A stretch of DNA of 13,666 bases from CAYYNP01 sp964472545 (GCA_964472545.1 CAYYNP010000272.1:1-13666); one strand, 5' to 3'. Positions 1 to 7,925 are shown, numbered from the stretch's first letter. Numbers and translations are program-made. The notes: a model not told the origin generated them from the letters alone.

Positions 1-53
1 GAGGAGATCGTCACCTACCCTCCACTTTGTGCCATTTGAGTTGAAACACTACA
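1..53. repeat. Left copy of 53-bp terminal inverted repeat
   Basis: The first 53 bases are the exact reverse complement of the last 53 bases of the window (13614-13666); identity stops abruptly at position 54. The copy carries a promoter-like pair facing into the window: TTGTGC at 27-32, a 17-base spacer, then TACACT at 50-55, of which the last two bases lie outside the repeat. It may be the edge of a dispersed genomic repeat, a true inverted repeat flanking this segment, or the shared end of assembly graph pieces. The sequence alone cannot separate these. Confidence 0.9.
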
Positions 54-560
54 CTGCCCGTCCCCTTGATCGCCATTTCCCGGTGACATCGGACAGCCAT
101 TTCCGGATGAAAGAGAGGGTCACCAAGTCCAGGAACATGTTGAAGAGTCTATCAAGAAGTGGAGGCTGGGGAGGTGGCTGTAGAGCAAGCTTATTAACGC
201 GCCGATCGAGAGCCGCCCGTAGAGCACCAAACGCGAACAACACGGAGTGTGGTTCCACGTCGTCGGCGGTGTCTGGCGGGCACGGCTCGACGATCAGAAC
301 GCTTCGTTTCATGGTAGACAACACTGCATGTGCCAGCCGGTTCGGTGAAGGGCCCTCTGCCACCGGGCGACTACTCACCTGGGCAGCAGAAGGCCTCAGT
401 TCATTCTACTCGGAGCGTCCTTTGGCGGAGGTTGAGGATGTCGATCGCAACCGAGCCTTTGGTTTGCGATTGGATCCGCGGATTTGGTGCCCACCGCTCC
501 CGCACCTCCCGCACTCCCCCTAAACTAGGGTGTTGACCGCATATCCCGCCCAAACTACAG
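54..560. other. Long non-coding leader with possible insertion-sequence debris
   Basis: I see no convincing gene in this stretch. The open frames on both strands here lack recognisable domains and have low-complexity composition. Near the left edge, CCATTTCC-type motifs occur twice in the same orientation 24 bases apart (71-86 and 95-110). They share GCCATTTCC followed by GG and TGA. Such short spaced direct repeats near an end are reminiscent of the multiple terminal repeats of IS21-family elements, but no transposase is present. The right part (about 530-560) contains the probable hisF promoter. Confidence 0.4.
71..110. repeat. Pair of CCATTTCC direct repeats
   Basis: Copy one at 71-86 and copy two at 95-110 share GCCATTTCC, then GGTGA or GGATGA, with one base gained or lost between them. 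Spacing is 24 bases. They resemble transposase-binding repeats at the ends of some IS21-like elements, but this is an impression from the motif; no transposon gene or second end was found in the window. Confidence 0.35.
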
Positions 561-561
561 T
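533..561 (+). promoter_or_regulatory. Probable sigma-70-type promoter for hisF
   Basis: TTGACC (533-538) and TACAGT (556-561) are separated by exactly 17 bases, close to the TTGACA/TATAAT consensus. The expected transcription start is near 568, about 65 bases before the hisF ATG. No competing gene lies between. Planctomycete housekeeping promoters are not well defined, so the match is suggestive only. Confidence 0.5.
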
Positions 562-633
562 AAAGGCTTGGTCTCCGCCGGCTTACGTTGCCCGGCGGTC
601 TGGGTTGGAAGAGGCTTCTGCCGACGGGTTTCC

Positions 634-1419
634 ATGTTTGCCAAGCGGGTCATTCCCTGTCTTGACGTGAATCAGGGCCGGGTGGTCAAAGGTACGAACT
701 TCCTGAATCTCCGCGACGCCGGGGATCCGGTCGAGGTGGCTGCGCGCTATGAGCGGGAGGGGGCCGACGAGTTGGTTTTCCTCGATATTACCGCCAGCCA
801 CGAAGGCCGCGATATCATCCTCGACGTGGTCAGCCGGACGGCCGAGGTGGTCTTCATGCCGCTTACCGTGGGCGGGGGGATTCGTTCGGTCGACGACGTG
901 CGGCAGTTGCTCAAGGCGGGCTGCGACAAGGTCTCGATCAACTCGGCCGCCTGTACCGATCCGGACCTGGTCAGCCAGGCCGCCCGGCGTTTCGGCAGCC
1001 AGTGCATCGTGGTCAATATCGACCCGAAACGCGTCCAGAAAAACGGCGCCGAGTTTTGGGAAGTACACATCAACGGCGGGCGGATTGGCACGGGGCTCGA
1101 GGCGGTCGCCTGGGCACGCGAGGTCGAGCGGCTGGGCGCCGGCGAGATCGTACTCACCTCAATGGACGCCGACGGCACCAAGGACGGCTTCGATTTGGAG
1201 ATCACCGCGGCGGTGACCAAGGCCGTGTCGATTCCCGTGGTCGCCAGCGGCGGGGCCGGATCGCCGGACCACATGGCCGACGCAATCCTCATCGGCGGGG
1301 CCGAGGCCGCATTGGCCGCCAGCATTTTTCATTATGGGGAGTACACGATCGAAGAGACCAAACGCGTGATGCAGAGCCGGGGCGTGCCCGTGCGGCTGTC
1401 GCCAAACGGTAGCGGCTGA
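634..1419 (+). CDS. hisF: Imidazole glycerol phosphate synthase, cyclase subunit HisF
   Basis: HisF is the cyclase half of the HisF-HisH enzyme. It uses ammonia from the HisH glutaminase and PRFAR to make imidazole glycerol phosphate and AICAR, linking histidine and purine synthesis in the cytoplasm. The 261-residue product is full length for this (beta/alpha)8 barrel family (usually about 250-258). It begins MFAKRVIPCLDV and carries the catalytic aspartates at the canonical positions, Asp11 in CLDV and Asp130 in VNIDPK. Phosphate-site motifs are also present: VGGGIRS at 79-85 and VVASGGAG around residue 209. I chose the ATG at 634 because the conserved N-terminus begins there; the open frame upstream (from 568) shows no conserved residues. 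No clear Shine-Dalgarno precedes it. No other his gene is nearby, as is common in planctomycetes with scattered his genes. Function is near certain. Confidence 0.97.
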   Translation: MFAKRVIPCLDVNQGRVVKGTNFLNLRDAGDPVEVAARYEREGADELVFLDITASHEGRDIILDVVSRTAEVVFMPLTVGGGIRSVDDVRQLLKAGCDKVSINSAACTDPDLVSQAARRFGSQCIVVNIDPKRVQKNGAEFWEVHINGGRIGTGLEAVAWAREVERLGAGEIVLTSMDADGTKDGFDLEITAAVTKAVSIPVVASGGAGSPDHMADAILIGGAEAALAASIFHYGEYTIEETKRVMQSRGVPVRLSPNGSG

Positions 1420-1512
1420 GGGGGCTTTGGCGGAGAGATTTCAGACGGCGGGGTTTGTGAAGAAGATAACGTAAGAGAGAACGTGACGGCGAGCCGCCGC
1501 ACTCCATAAGCG

Positions 1513-1518
1513 AAGGAG
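1513..1518 (+). promoter_or_regulatory. Ribosome binding site of the PilT-like gene
   Basis: AAGGAG lies 12 bases before the ATG at 1531. The spacing is slightly long, but this is the only good Shine-Dalgarno in the gap and it supports that ATG as the start. Confidence 0.55.
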
Positions 1519-1530
1519 CAACTACGCAGC

Positions 1531-2691
1531 ATGTCAACCGCAGCAGGCGATAACACCGAAATCGATCGCTTCCTCGGCAAGCGAGAGGAGTTGGAGGTCG
1601 ATAAGCTGTTCCGCGCGCTGGTGAAGCTGCTCGGCAGCGATCTGCACTTGAAGGCCGACTGTGCGCCGTACGTTCGTGTCGACGGCACGCTGCGGCCGCT
1701 GAACCGCGGGCCGATCGACGACGAGGAGATGGTCCGGCTGATCTTCCCCATGATCAACGCCCACGAGCGCCGCAAGGAGATGTTCGAGAAGGAGGGCGGG
1801 TGCGACTTCGCCCACGTGCTCGAGGTCGACGGCGTCCGCTGGCGGTTCCGCGTGAACATCTTGCAGCAGATGGGGCACATCGGCATGGTCGCCCGGCGGG
1901 TGAACAACGAGATCCCCACGTTCAAGGAGTTGCACCTGCCGGAAGACCTGGTGCGGCTCTGCCGGCACAGCCAAGGGATGATTCTGCTGGCCGGCGTGAC
2001 CGGCTCGGGCAAGAGTACGACCATCGCCGCGATGCTCAACTGGATCAACCACAACTACCGCAAGCACATCCTCACGCTGGAAGACCCCATCGAGTTCTCG
2101 TTCACCGAAGACAAGTGCCTGATCAACCAGCGCGAGATCGGCCTGGACGTGAGCGACTTCATGGTGGGGATGAAACACGCGGTGCGCGAGGACCCGGACG
2201 TGATGCTGGTGGGCGAAATGCGCGACCGGGAGTCGTTCGAGACGGCCATCCAGGCGGCCGAAACGGGCCACTTGGTTTTCGGCACGATCCACGCCTCGAC
2301 CGCGCCGAGCACCATCGGGCGTATTCTCGACCTGTTCCCCGAGAACATGCACGCGGCCATCCGCAGCGCGCTGGTCTTCAACATGAAGGGCATCGTCGCC
2401 CAGAAGTTGCTGCCGTCGATCCTCGAGGGCGTCGGCCGGGTACCCACGGTCGAGGTGATGACCTTCTCGCCCACCGTGCGGAAGCTGGTCGAAGAGGCGG
2501 AGGACGCCAAGCTGGCCGACGCGATTCGGATCAGCAAGAACGAGGGCATGCAGGACTTCACGTCGAGTTTGAAGTATCTGATCGAGAACGACATGATCGA
2601 TCGGGCCACGGCGTTCGAGGTCGCCCCCAACGCGGAAGCGCTGAAGATGGCGCTTAAGGGAATCAGTCTCGCCGAATCCGGAATGCTCTGA
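1531..2691 (+). CDS. PilT-like type IV pilus/secretion ATPase
   Basis: This is a 386-residue hexameric secretion ATPase of the PilT branch, which in characterised bacteria powers pilus retraction at the inner-membrane face. All catalytic boxes are intact: Walker A GVTGSGKST (155-163), Asp box TLEDPIEF (182-189), Walker B DPDVMLVGEMRD (221-232) and His box TGHLVFGTIHAS (245-256). The N-terminal PAS-like region fits 25-130, including the typical SDLHLKADCAPYVRVDG stretch. The C-terminal AIRLIGE signature of true PilT is not apparent, and the 35-40 residues after 350 look family-specific. Hence I write PilT-like and withhold the symbol. It heads a run of four same-strand genes; its TGA overlaps the ATG of the next gene by one base (TGATG), indicating translational coupling. 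It may supply ATP hydrolysis for the degenerate partner encoded downstream. ATPase assignment is very sure; retraction is inferred. Confidence 0.93.
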   Translation: MSTAAGDNTEIDRFLGKREELEVDKLFRALVKLLGSDLHLKADCAPYVRVDGTLRPLNRGPIDDEEMVRLIFPMINAHERRKEMFEKEGGCDFAHVLEVDGVRWRFRVNILQQMGHIGMVARRVNNEIPTFKELHLPEDLVRLCRHSQGMILLAGVTGSGKSTTIAAMLNWINHNYRKHILTLEDPIEFSFTEDKCLINQREIGLDVSDFMVGMKHAVREDPDVMLVGEMRDRESFETAIQAAETGHLVFGTIHASTAPSTIGRILDLFPENMHAAIRSALVFNMKGIVAQKLLPSILEGVGRVPTVEVMTFSPTVRKLVEEAEDAKLADAIRISKNEGMQDFTSSLKYLIENDMIDRATAFEVAPNAEALKMALKGISLAESGML

Positions 2692-4454
2692 TGTTGTCTC
2701 GCCTGTTGATCCTTGCTCTGGCCGCCGCGGCGTTGGTCCTCTGCGGCGATATCTCGGCGGCCACGGCCGAAGAGTGGCCGGCCTTTCAGCCGAATCCCGG
2801 GCCGGGCACCGCCTTCCGCGGCCCCGGCTATTACATGAGCTTCATGAAGATCATCTCCTGCTGGCTGGTCTTCCTGATTTGGGTCCGCACGGCCGATTGG
2901 GTCAACCGCGATTGCCAGGAGATGAAGCTGCCGTTTTTCCGCTGGAACCCGATCGTCTTCGGGCCGTTTGTGACGGCGTTTGTGTTGTTGTGGTTGATCC
3001 CCTCGTTTTGGCTCGGGTTTCCGCTGCTGCTAATCGCGCTGATAGCGCCGGTGACCAGTTACGTCGTCGTCCGCAACGGCCAGGTGACCAACGATCGTCG
3101 CGTGTTCACGCGCGAGCACATCCGCTATTGGCTGTCGGTGAAGCTGGCCGTAATCGGCATCAAGATCGAGGCCAAGGCCCCCGATCCGCACGAGGTCGGC
3201 CCGCCGGCAAGACTCATCGCCCGTGGTGCCGCCAACGAGCGTCAAGACTCCGCCAACCTGCTGGCCGCCCGACAGACGCCCGGCGTGTTGTCGGCGCGTG
3301 AGATCCTCGCCGACGCGCTCTCCTATCGGGCGTCGGCCGTGATGCTCGACTACACCCAACAGGGCGTGGGCGTGCGGCTGATGATCGACGGCGTGTGGCT
3401 GAATCGCCCGCGGCTCGAACGCGAGCAGGGCGACCCGGCCCTGGAGTCGCTCAAGACGCTCTGCGGCCTGAAGCCCCAGGATCGTCAGAGCCGCCAGACC
3501 GGCACGTTCGGCGTCGATTACGAAGCGGTGGAATACTCCGGCACGCTCACCTCGCAAGGCACCAAGACGGGCGAGCGGGTAATGATCCAACTGATCGACG
3601 AGAAGATCCGCTTCGAGACGCTCGACGATTTGGGCATGCGGCCGAAGATCCAGGAACAGCTCGCCAAGATGCTCGCGACAAAGAAGGGCATCATGCTGAT
3701 GTCGGCCATCCCCGGCGGCGGGTTGCGGAGCACGGCCGACATCGCCCTGCGGCATACCGACCGCCTGCTGCGGGAGTTCATGGCGGTCGAAGAAGAGACC
3801 AACCGCTATCAGCCGGTCGAGAACTGCCCGGTCACCACGTACAAGGCGTCCGACGGACAGTCGCCGGCCGACATCCTGACCAAGGTCTTTCGGCAACAGC
3901 CTGACGTGGTCGTGATCCGCGATCTGGTCAACGCCGAGACCGTGCAGATGCTCTGCCATGAAGTGGCCGAGAATCGCTTCTTTATCAGCACCGTGCGGGC
4001 GAAGGACTGTGCCGAGGCGTTGATGCGGATCGTGGCGATGGGCGTTCCGGCGGCAGAGTTCGCTGTGGCGGCGGCGGGCGTGATGAGTCAACGGCTGGTC
4101 CGCAAGCTTTGCGACAACTGCAAAGAGGCCTACGTCCCCACGCCACAGGTCTTGCAGCAGTTGGGCATCCCCGAGGGCAAGGTCCCGGCCTTCCACCGCC
4201 CGCCGCAACAGGTCGACGAGAAGGAAATCTGCCAAGAGTGCAGCGGCATCGGCTATAAGGGACGCACGGCGATCTTCGAGTTGCTCTCGGTCGGCCAGAA
4301 CGTCCGTCAGGTGTTGGCCGGCGGCGGAACGCTCGACCTCTTGCGCAAGGCAGCCCGCAAAGACGGCATGCGCAGCCTTCAGGAAGAGGGCATCCTGATG
4401 GTCGCCAAGGGGATCACCTCGTTGCCGGAACTGATGCGCGTGATGAAACAATAG
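2691..4454 (+). CDS. Membrane-anchored GspE/PilB-like protein with degenerate ATPase motifs
   Basis: This is a 587-residue protein with an N-terminal hydrophobic stretch (5-18, probably a signal or anchor). Likely membrane segments lie near 52-66, 88-104 and 106-127, followed by a cytoplasmic GspE-type region. The N2-like part is seen at about 200-300 (RASAVMLD where relatives have RASDIHIE), and the RecA-like part at about 305-470. A four-cysteine zinc site remains (Cys474, Cys477, Cys514, Cys517), followed by the GYKGRTAIFELL signature of GspE/PilB proteins. The nucleotide site is eroded. Walker A reads IPGGGLRST (340-348), with Arg346 for the essential lysine. The Walker B region reads PDVVVIRDLVN in place of PDVVLVGEMRD. 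Both His-box histidines are arginines (429, 436). GspE and PilB are normally soluble, so built-in membrane segments are unusual. I infer a pseudo-ATPase that anchors or regulates the adjacent PilT-like ATPase. Family assignment is sure; loss of activity is likely. Confidence 0.88.
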   Translation: MLSRLLILALAAAALVLCGDISAATAEEWPAFQPNPGPGTAFRGPGYYMSFMKIISCWLVFLIWVRTADWVNRDCQEMKLPFFRWNPIVFGPFVTAFVLLWLIPSFWLGFPLLLIALIAPVTSYVVVRNGQVTNDRRVFTREHIRYWLSVKLAVIGIKIEAKAPDPHEVGPPARLIARGAANERQDSANLLAARQTPGVLSAREILADALSYRASAVMLDYTQQGVGVRLMIDGVWLNRPRLEREQGDPALESLKTLCGLKPQDRQSRQTGTFGVDYEAVEYSGTLTSQGTKTGERVMIQLIDEKIRFETLDDLGMRPKIQEQLAKMLATKKGIMLMSAIPGGGLRSTADIALRHTDRLLREFMAVEEETNRYQPVENCPVTTYKASDGQSPADILTKVFRQQPDVVVIRDLVNAETVQMLCHEVAENRFFISTVRAKDCAEALMRIVAMGVPAAEFAVAAAGVMSQRLVRKLCDNCKEAYVPTPQVLQQLGIPEGKVPAFHRPPQQVDEKEICQECSGIGYKGRTAIFELLSVGQNVRQVLAGGGTLDLLRKAARKDGMRSLQEEGILMVAKGITSLPELMRVMKQ

Positions 4455-4494
4455 CCCCGATTTCCCGGAACAAACCGGACGTACGAGATCTGCA

Positions 4495-5172
4495 ATGTTG
4501 ACGACCCTGTTGATCGTGATCTTCGTGGCCTGTGTGGCCTTGCTCTACGGCGAGGGGATGTGGAGTAACGCCATCCGGCTGATCAACGTGGTGACCGCCG
4601 CGTTGTTGGCCACCAACTACTTCGAGCCGATGGCCCGCTGGCTGGAAGGCCAGGCCCCCACGTTCACCTATCTCTGCGATTTCCTCGCGTTGTGGATGCT
4701 GTTCGTACTGTTCATGGTGCTCTTCCGCGTGGGCACCGATCTGCTCAGCCGCGTGAAGATGCGGTTTCTGAAGATCGTCGACGTTTCCGGCGGTGTGTTC
4801 TTCTCCTGCTGGATCGGCTGGGTGATGGTCTGCTTCACGACGATGACCCTGCACACGGCCCCCTTGGCCCGCAGCTTCATGCACGGCGAGTTTCAGCCGG
4901 AAGAGCGGATGGTCCTCGGCTTGGCACCCGACCGCAAGTGGCTCGGATTCGCCCAGAAGCAGTCGATGGGCGTCTTCAGCCGATCGGTCGGCGACCGCGA
5001 CTTCGAGCGCTACCCGCAGTGGGAAACGCAATGGACCGAAGACGAAGCCCGAACCTTCGACCCGCTCAGCGAGTTCCTGCCCAAGTACGCCACCCGCCGG
5101 GCAAACCTGGAAGGCTACAACAGCCAGTACGGTGCGCTCCGCGTTCGCGAAGAGCATTTGGAATCCCAGTAA
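4495..5172 (+). CDS. CvpA-family inner-membrane protein
   Basis: This 225-residue protein has four probable membrane helices in its first half (about 2-17, 26-41, 60-78 and 98-118). It then has a charged tail of about 100 residues with no recognised domain. The helix pattern and the segment around LKIVDVSGGVFFSCWIG match the CvpA/colicin V production family. E. coli CvpA is needed for colicin V production and affects envelope homeostasis; the biochemical role is not defined. The hydrophilic tail is longer than in typical CvpA and may be lineage-specific. It starts 40 bases after the preceding stop and probably belongs to the same transcript, which suggests an envelope role linked to the ATPase pair. 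The Shine-Dalgarno is weak. Family call fairly sure; function unknown. Confidence 0.75.
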   Translation: MLTTLLIVIFVACVALLYGEGMWSNAIRLINVVTAALLATNYFEPMARWLEGQAPTFTYLCDFLALWMLFVLFMVLFRVGTDLLSRVKMRFLKIVDVSGGVFFSCWIGWVMVCFTTMTLHTAPLARSFMHGEFQPEERMVLGLAPDRKWLGFAQKQSMGVFSRSVGDRDFERYPQWETQWTEDEARTFDPLSEFLPKYATRRANLEGYNSQYGALRVREEHLESQ

Positions 5173-5200
5173 GCAACCGCCACCCTCGGTCTGCGCCATC

Positions 5201-5959
5201 ATGTCCGGCGACTCCCGATCCCGTTCTGCTAAAAGCCGACTTGCCGAAAGCCGATTTGCCGACGGCCGCGACGCCGAAATCGCCGCCTATCGCAATCTCA
5301 GCACGCTGGCCGTCTTCGGGCTGATCTTCGGGCTGCTCTCGCCGCTGGCGTTCGTCCATCCGCTGCTTTGGGCCGTGCCCGTGCTGGGGGCCTGCTTTGC
5401 GGGTTTGGCCTTGTGGCGGATTAGCCGCGACCCGGCCGCATTGACCGGGCGCGTGCGGGCGTTAGTGGGATTGCTGCTTTCGATCCTTCTCGCCTCGGCC
5501 GCCATCGCCGACGGCCTGACCTATCGCACGCTCATCCGCCGCGAAGCCCGGCAGTTCGCCGCCGACTGGTTCGACCTGATCCAGAAGAACCTCCCCCGAC
5601 GGGCCCACCAATTCACGCTGGCCTCCTTCGACCGCCAGCCGGCCGACGTCGACCTCGACGCCTACTACGCCGACGGCCGACCCGCCGAGCTGTTGAAGAC
5701 CTACATCGAGAAGTCACCCGTCGAAAAGCTGCTGGCACTAAACGGTCAATTCGAGGCCCGCTACTACAGCACGCCCGAGCAGCGCCACAACGCCAAACAG
5801 GACGAACTGTTCATCGTCTTCGAGGTCAGCTACGAAGAAGTCGGTATCCGGCAATCCCTGCTGGTCGGCTTCCCGATGCAGCGCCATCGCCTCGACACCG
5901 GCGGTGTCGACTGGCAGATGATCGGACTGCCGGTGGAGGTGACGGCGGAGGAGTTGTAG
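5201..5959 (+). CDS. Small membrane protein with DUF4190-like helical pair
   Basis: This 252-residue protein has a charged N-terminus (1-30) and hydrophobic helices at about 33-70 and 86-102. The pattern YRNLSTLAVFGLIFGLLSPL resembles DUF4190-type membrane proteins. A 150-residue soluble C-terminal part follows, with no domain I recognise, probably on the outer face. I chose the ATG at 5201 over the upstream in-frame start at 5132 because 5132 would overlap the CvpA gene by 41 bases and add non-conserved residues. Neither start has a strong ribosome site. It follows CvpA by 28 bases and likely ends the operon. The segment coding for the charged N-terminus contains a 15-bp tandem duplication. 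No specific function can be assigned. Confidence 0.7.
   Translation: MSGDSRSRSAKSRLAESRFADGRDAEIAAYRNLSTLAVFGLIFGLLSPLAFVHPLLWAVPVLGACFAGLALWRISRDPAALTGRVRALVGLLLSILLASAAIADGLTYRTLIRREARQFAADWFDLIQKNLPRRAHQFTLASFDRQPADVDLDAYYADGRPAELLKTYIEKSPVEKLLALNGQFEARYYSTPEQRHNAKQDELFIVFEVSYEEVGIRQSLLVGFPMQRHRLDTGGVDWQMIGLPVEVTAEEL
5232..5261 (+). repeat. 15-bp tandem duplication inside the DUF4190-like gene
   Basis: AAAGCCGACTTGCCG (5232-5246) is followed directly by AAAGCCGATTTGCCG (5247-5261), with one mismatch. It adds five residues to the charged N-terminus without changing frame. Probably replication slippage. Confidence 0.85.
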
Positions 5960-6002
5960 GGCAAAAAGTAGCCCGTCCCCCTTTTTCTCCTACTGCTAGG
6001 AG
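5959..6002. terminator. Possible weak terminator between convergent genes
   Basis: The 36-base gap between two convergent stop codons contains AAAAAG (5963-5968) able to pair with CTTTTT (5981-5986), and a 6-bp hairpin CTCCTA/TAGGAG (5987-6002, loop CTGC). Neither has the classic GC stem followed by a U tract, so this is a weak call based mostly on position between converging transcripts. Confidence 0.3.
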
Positions 6003-7171
6003 TTCCAGCGGCCCCAGACCTGTCGGTGCTTTGCGAAATCGATCTCGCCGACGTCCAATTCCCCACGTTCGTCGTGTCTGAAGACGACGTGGTGCGAGCA
6101 GGCCGGAACATCAGGGACCGTGCATGGTGTCGTGTACGGGATTTCTTGCGGATCGGTAAGTAGTTCGCCGTCGAGGTAGATCCGTGCTTCGAAGGGAGTG
6201 GTGAGGAAGTTGACCGGCACGAGCGGCGGACGAGTTGCCCACCACACCGCCGCCCCCGAAGACAGCAGTACCACGCTGCCGGCGATCGACGCCAAGATCC
6301 GGCGTCGGACGCGTCTGCGTTTGGCCACGAGCCGGGGGTCGGAAGCCTGCATCTGGGCGAGCATCGCTTCCGCGTTCGGAAAACGCCGCTTGGGGTCCCG
6401 CTGACATGCGCGCAGCGAGAGCCGATTCAGAGCCCGTAGCGTCGGGTTGCCGGCGACCCGGGATGCGGTCTTGCTCAATCGCGGAAAACGTTCGGCGGGC
6501 CGTCCGGTGATCATCTCGTAAATCACCAGACCGGCGGCAAAGACGTCTGCCTTGGCGTCCATATGGCCATCGGGGGGCATGTACTTCCAGGTTCCCACGC
6601 GGGAGATCTCACGGTCGGTCTTGGTAACCAGGCCGAAATCGGCCAGTTTCAGCACGTTCTCGACGAAGAGGCAATTCGACGGCTTGACGTCGCGGTGGAC
6701 CATGCCGGCCTGGTGCAAACAAGCCAACCCGGCCAGCAGTTCCTCGGCGTACCGCCAACATACGTCCGGGTCGAGCGGTCCGGCCTTCAATTTCCCCTCT
6801 AAGGTGGCCGGGCAATAATCCGCGTCCGGCGACGCGGGGCCGCCGGAGACGTCGTCTGCGGTGTCCATCACGTAGAAGAGGTGCTCGGCAGTCTGTGCCA
6901 CGTGGTGAATCACCATCAAGTTCCCGTGGCGATTGCGGACGTGCGATTCCAGGTTGGTCAACGAGGTGATCTCTCGGCCGGCAGGATCGGCCGTTCCCGC
7001 CGGTTGCAGAGGTATCACTTTGACGGCGCGCAGATGCTTCGTGGTCCGATTGGTCGCCAACCAGACTTGGCCGAAGCCGCCTTCTCCGACGCACCGGATC
7101 AACTCGAAATCCGGTATTTCGGGAGGAACGCTGCCTTCGGCGGACGAGGAGTCAGCCGCAGATTCGCACAC
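5996..7171 (-). CDS. Transmembrane Ser/Thr protein kinase with C-terminal PEGA-like domain
   Basis: This is a 391-residue Hanks-type kinase from a GTG start at 7171. Seen motifs: glycine loop GEGGFGQV (29-36), lysine in RAVKV (51), helix-C glutamate in GREI (67), catalytic loop HRDVKPSN (159-166) and DFG (178-180). The APE motif is altered to MPPD. A single membrane helix lies at about 292-312, followed by a PEGA-like beta domain (318-386), presumably outside the cytoplasmic membrane. I chose the GTG because AGGAG overlapping the sigma-gene stop lies 10 bases upstream. Longer in-frame starts would run up to 170 bases into the sigma gene and add non-conserved residues. It follows the sigma gene by 7 bases, so the two are probably co-transcribed. 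Planctomycetes carry many sigma/kinase pairs in which the kinase is thought to control the sigma factor. All catalytic residues are present, so activity is likely; the signal sensed is unknown. Confidence 0.92.
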   Translation of the reverse strand: MCESAADSSSAEGSVPPEIPDFELIRCVGEGGFGQVWLATNRTTKHLRAVKVIPLQPAGTADPAGREITSLTNLESHVRNRHGNLMVIHHVAQTAEHLFYVMDTADDVSGGPASPDADYCPATLEGKLKAGPLDPDVCWRYAEELLAGLACLHQAGMVHRDVKPSNCLFVENVLKLADFGLVTKTDREISRVGTWKYMPPDGHMDAKADVFAAGLVIYEMITGRPAERFPRLSKTASRVAGNPTLRALNRLSLRACQRDPKRRFPNAEAMLAQMQASDPRLVAKRRRVRRRILASIAGSVVLLSSGAAVWWATRPPLVPVNFLTTPFEARIYLDGELLTDPQEIPYTTPCTVPDVPACSHHVVFRHDERGELDVGEIDFAKHRQVWGRWNS

Positions 7172-7178
7172 GGACTCG

Positions 7179-7874
7179 TTACTCCTGTCTTGACTGCATG
7201 CTTCTTTGCATTCGAAAAGTGAGGCCCCGTTCGACGGAGGCGTCGGGGGACGATTCGATAGCTTCTTTGATCCGCGCCGTAAGCTCGCCACGCTCGCGAT
7301 AGGGTTGCCCGAGTTCCTCCAACCGTTTGAAGGCAACTCGCCGGGCATTGTACACTCCGTGCCGGGTCAGCCCGGTGATCTTGGCCACCTCGGCTGCGCT
7401 GAGGTTGCAGAATACAAACAACTCGAACGCCTGAAATCGCTGGGGGGCCATCTCGGCCTGGAGGACGTCTAACAGTGCACTCAGCAGGTTCCTCTCGAAG
7501 ACGGCTTCCCAGGCGGCTTCGGGCGAATCGCCGTCGGCCGTTTGCCACGCCCCGATCGCCTGCGAATCGCCGCCGCGAGGGCGAACTCGCTGGTTGGGGC
7601 GGCGACGGTGCTCGGCGATCTTGTTGCGTACGACCTTTCCCAGCCAACTGCGGAAACGGCCCCGCTGGGGGTCGTAGCGGAACACGCCGCGCCGTTGAAA
7701 CACGGCCGCCAGCACGTCCTGCACCACGTCCTCGGCGGTGTGGTCGGAACACCCGGCGTGCTTGGCATAGCCGTAGATCACCGGCCAGTATCGCCCAAAG
7801 AACTCCTCCCATGCTTGAGGATCGGCTCCATCGCGCAGGCTTTCCAGCAGCGTGGGTCGGGTATTACTGTCCAT
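7179..7874 (-). CDS. ECF-type RNA polymerase sigma factor
   Basis: This 231-residue sigma-70 family protein has region 2 at about residues 8-90, with the conserved EDVVQDVLAAVFQR stretch (48-61) and FRSWLGKVVRNKI. Region 4 at about 145-188 contains the helix-turn-helix NLSAAEVAKITGLTRHGVYN. There is no sigma region 1.2 or 3, and no anti-sigma gene is adjacent. A basic segment (about 88-105) joins the two regions. The 43 or so residues after region 4 form a short C-terminal tail. The ATG at 7874 begins MDSNTRPTLLESL, typical of the family. An upstream in-frame ATG (7955) would add a basic, non-conserved leader, so I rejected it. The gene is immediately upstream of the kinase gene, matching kinase-associated ECF groups described in planctomycetes. 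A likely regulon member is the divergent S41 protein gene, but no binding motif can be proved here. Confidence 0.9.
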   Translation of the reverse strand: MDSNTRPTLLESLRDGADPQAWEEFFGRYWPVIYGYAKHAGCSDHTAEDVVQDVLAAVFQRRGVFRYDPQRGRFRSWLGKVVRNKIAEHRRRPNQRVRPRGGDSQAIGAWQTADGDSPEAAWEAVFERNLLSALLDVLQAEMAPQRFQAFELFVFCNLSAAEVAKITGLTRHGVYNARRVAFKRLEELGQPYRERGELTARIKEAIESSPDASVERGLTFRMQRSMQSRQE

Positions 7875-7895
7875 CAATACAACTGCCGCTCGCAG

Positions 7896-7925
7896 CCGGC
7901 ACCATGGGAACCGGCGCCGTGGGAA
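7896..7925. repeat. 15-bp tandem repeat in the sigma-gene leader
   Basis: CCGGCACCATGGGAA (7896-7910) and CCGGCGCCGTGGGAA (7911-7925) are adjacent copies differing at two positions. They lie 22-51 bases upstream of the sigma start codon, within the 201-base divergent region. The placement suits an operator or a leader structure, but a slippage duplication with no function is equally possible. Confidence 0.75.

Noticed and set aside
29..536. Overlapping open frames on both strands in the left 560 bases
   Set aside because: They have no recognisable domain or convincing ribosome site, and compositions are Arg/Pro/Ser-rich as expected of chance frames in GC-rich DNA.
1487..1499. CGGCG-AGC-CGCCG hairpin as a hisF terminator
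   Set aside because: It is only 5 bp, is not followed by a T run, and lies next to the start of the PilT-like gene; short GC hairpins are expected by chance here.
3030..4451. Long minus-strand frame opposite the GspE-like gene (473 codons)
   Set aside because: It is an antisense shadow of a gene with clear family motifs; the translated product is His/Leu/Asp-rich without any domain.
7197..7348. Longer kinase start (ATG 7348) overlapping the sigma gene
   Set aside because: It would overlap the sigma gene by about 170 bases and add a non-conserved basic/Ser/Pro leader; the GTG at 7171 has an AGGAG at a workable distance.
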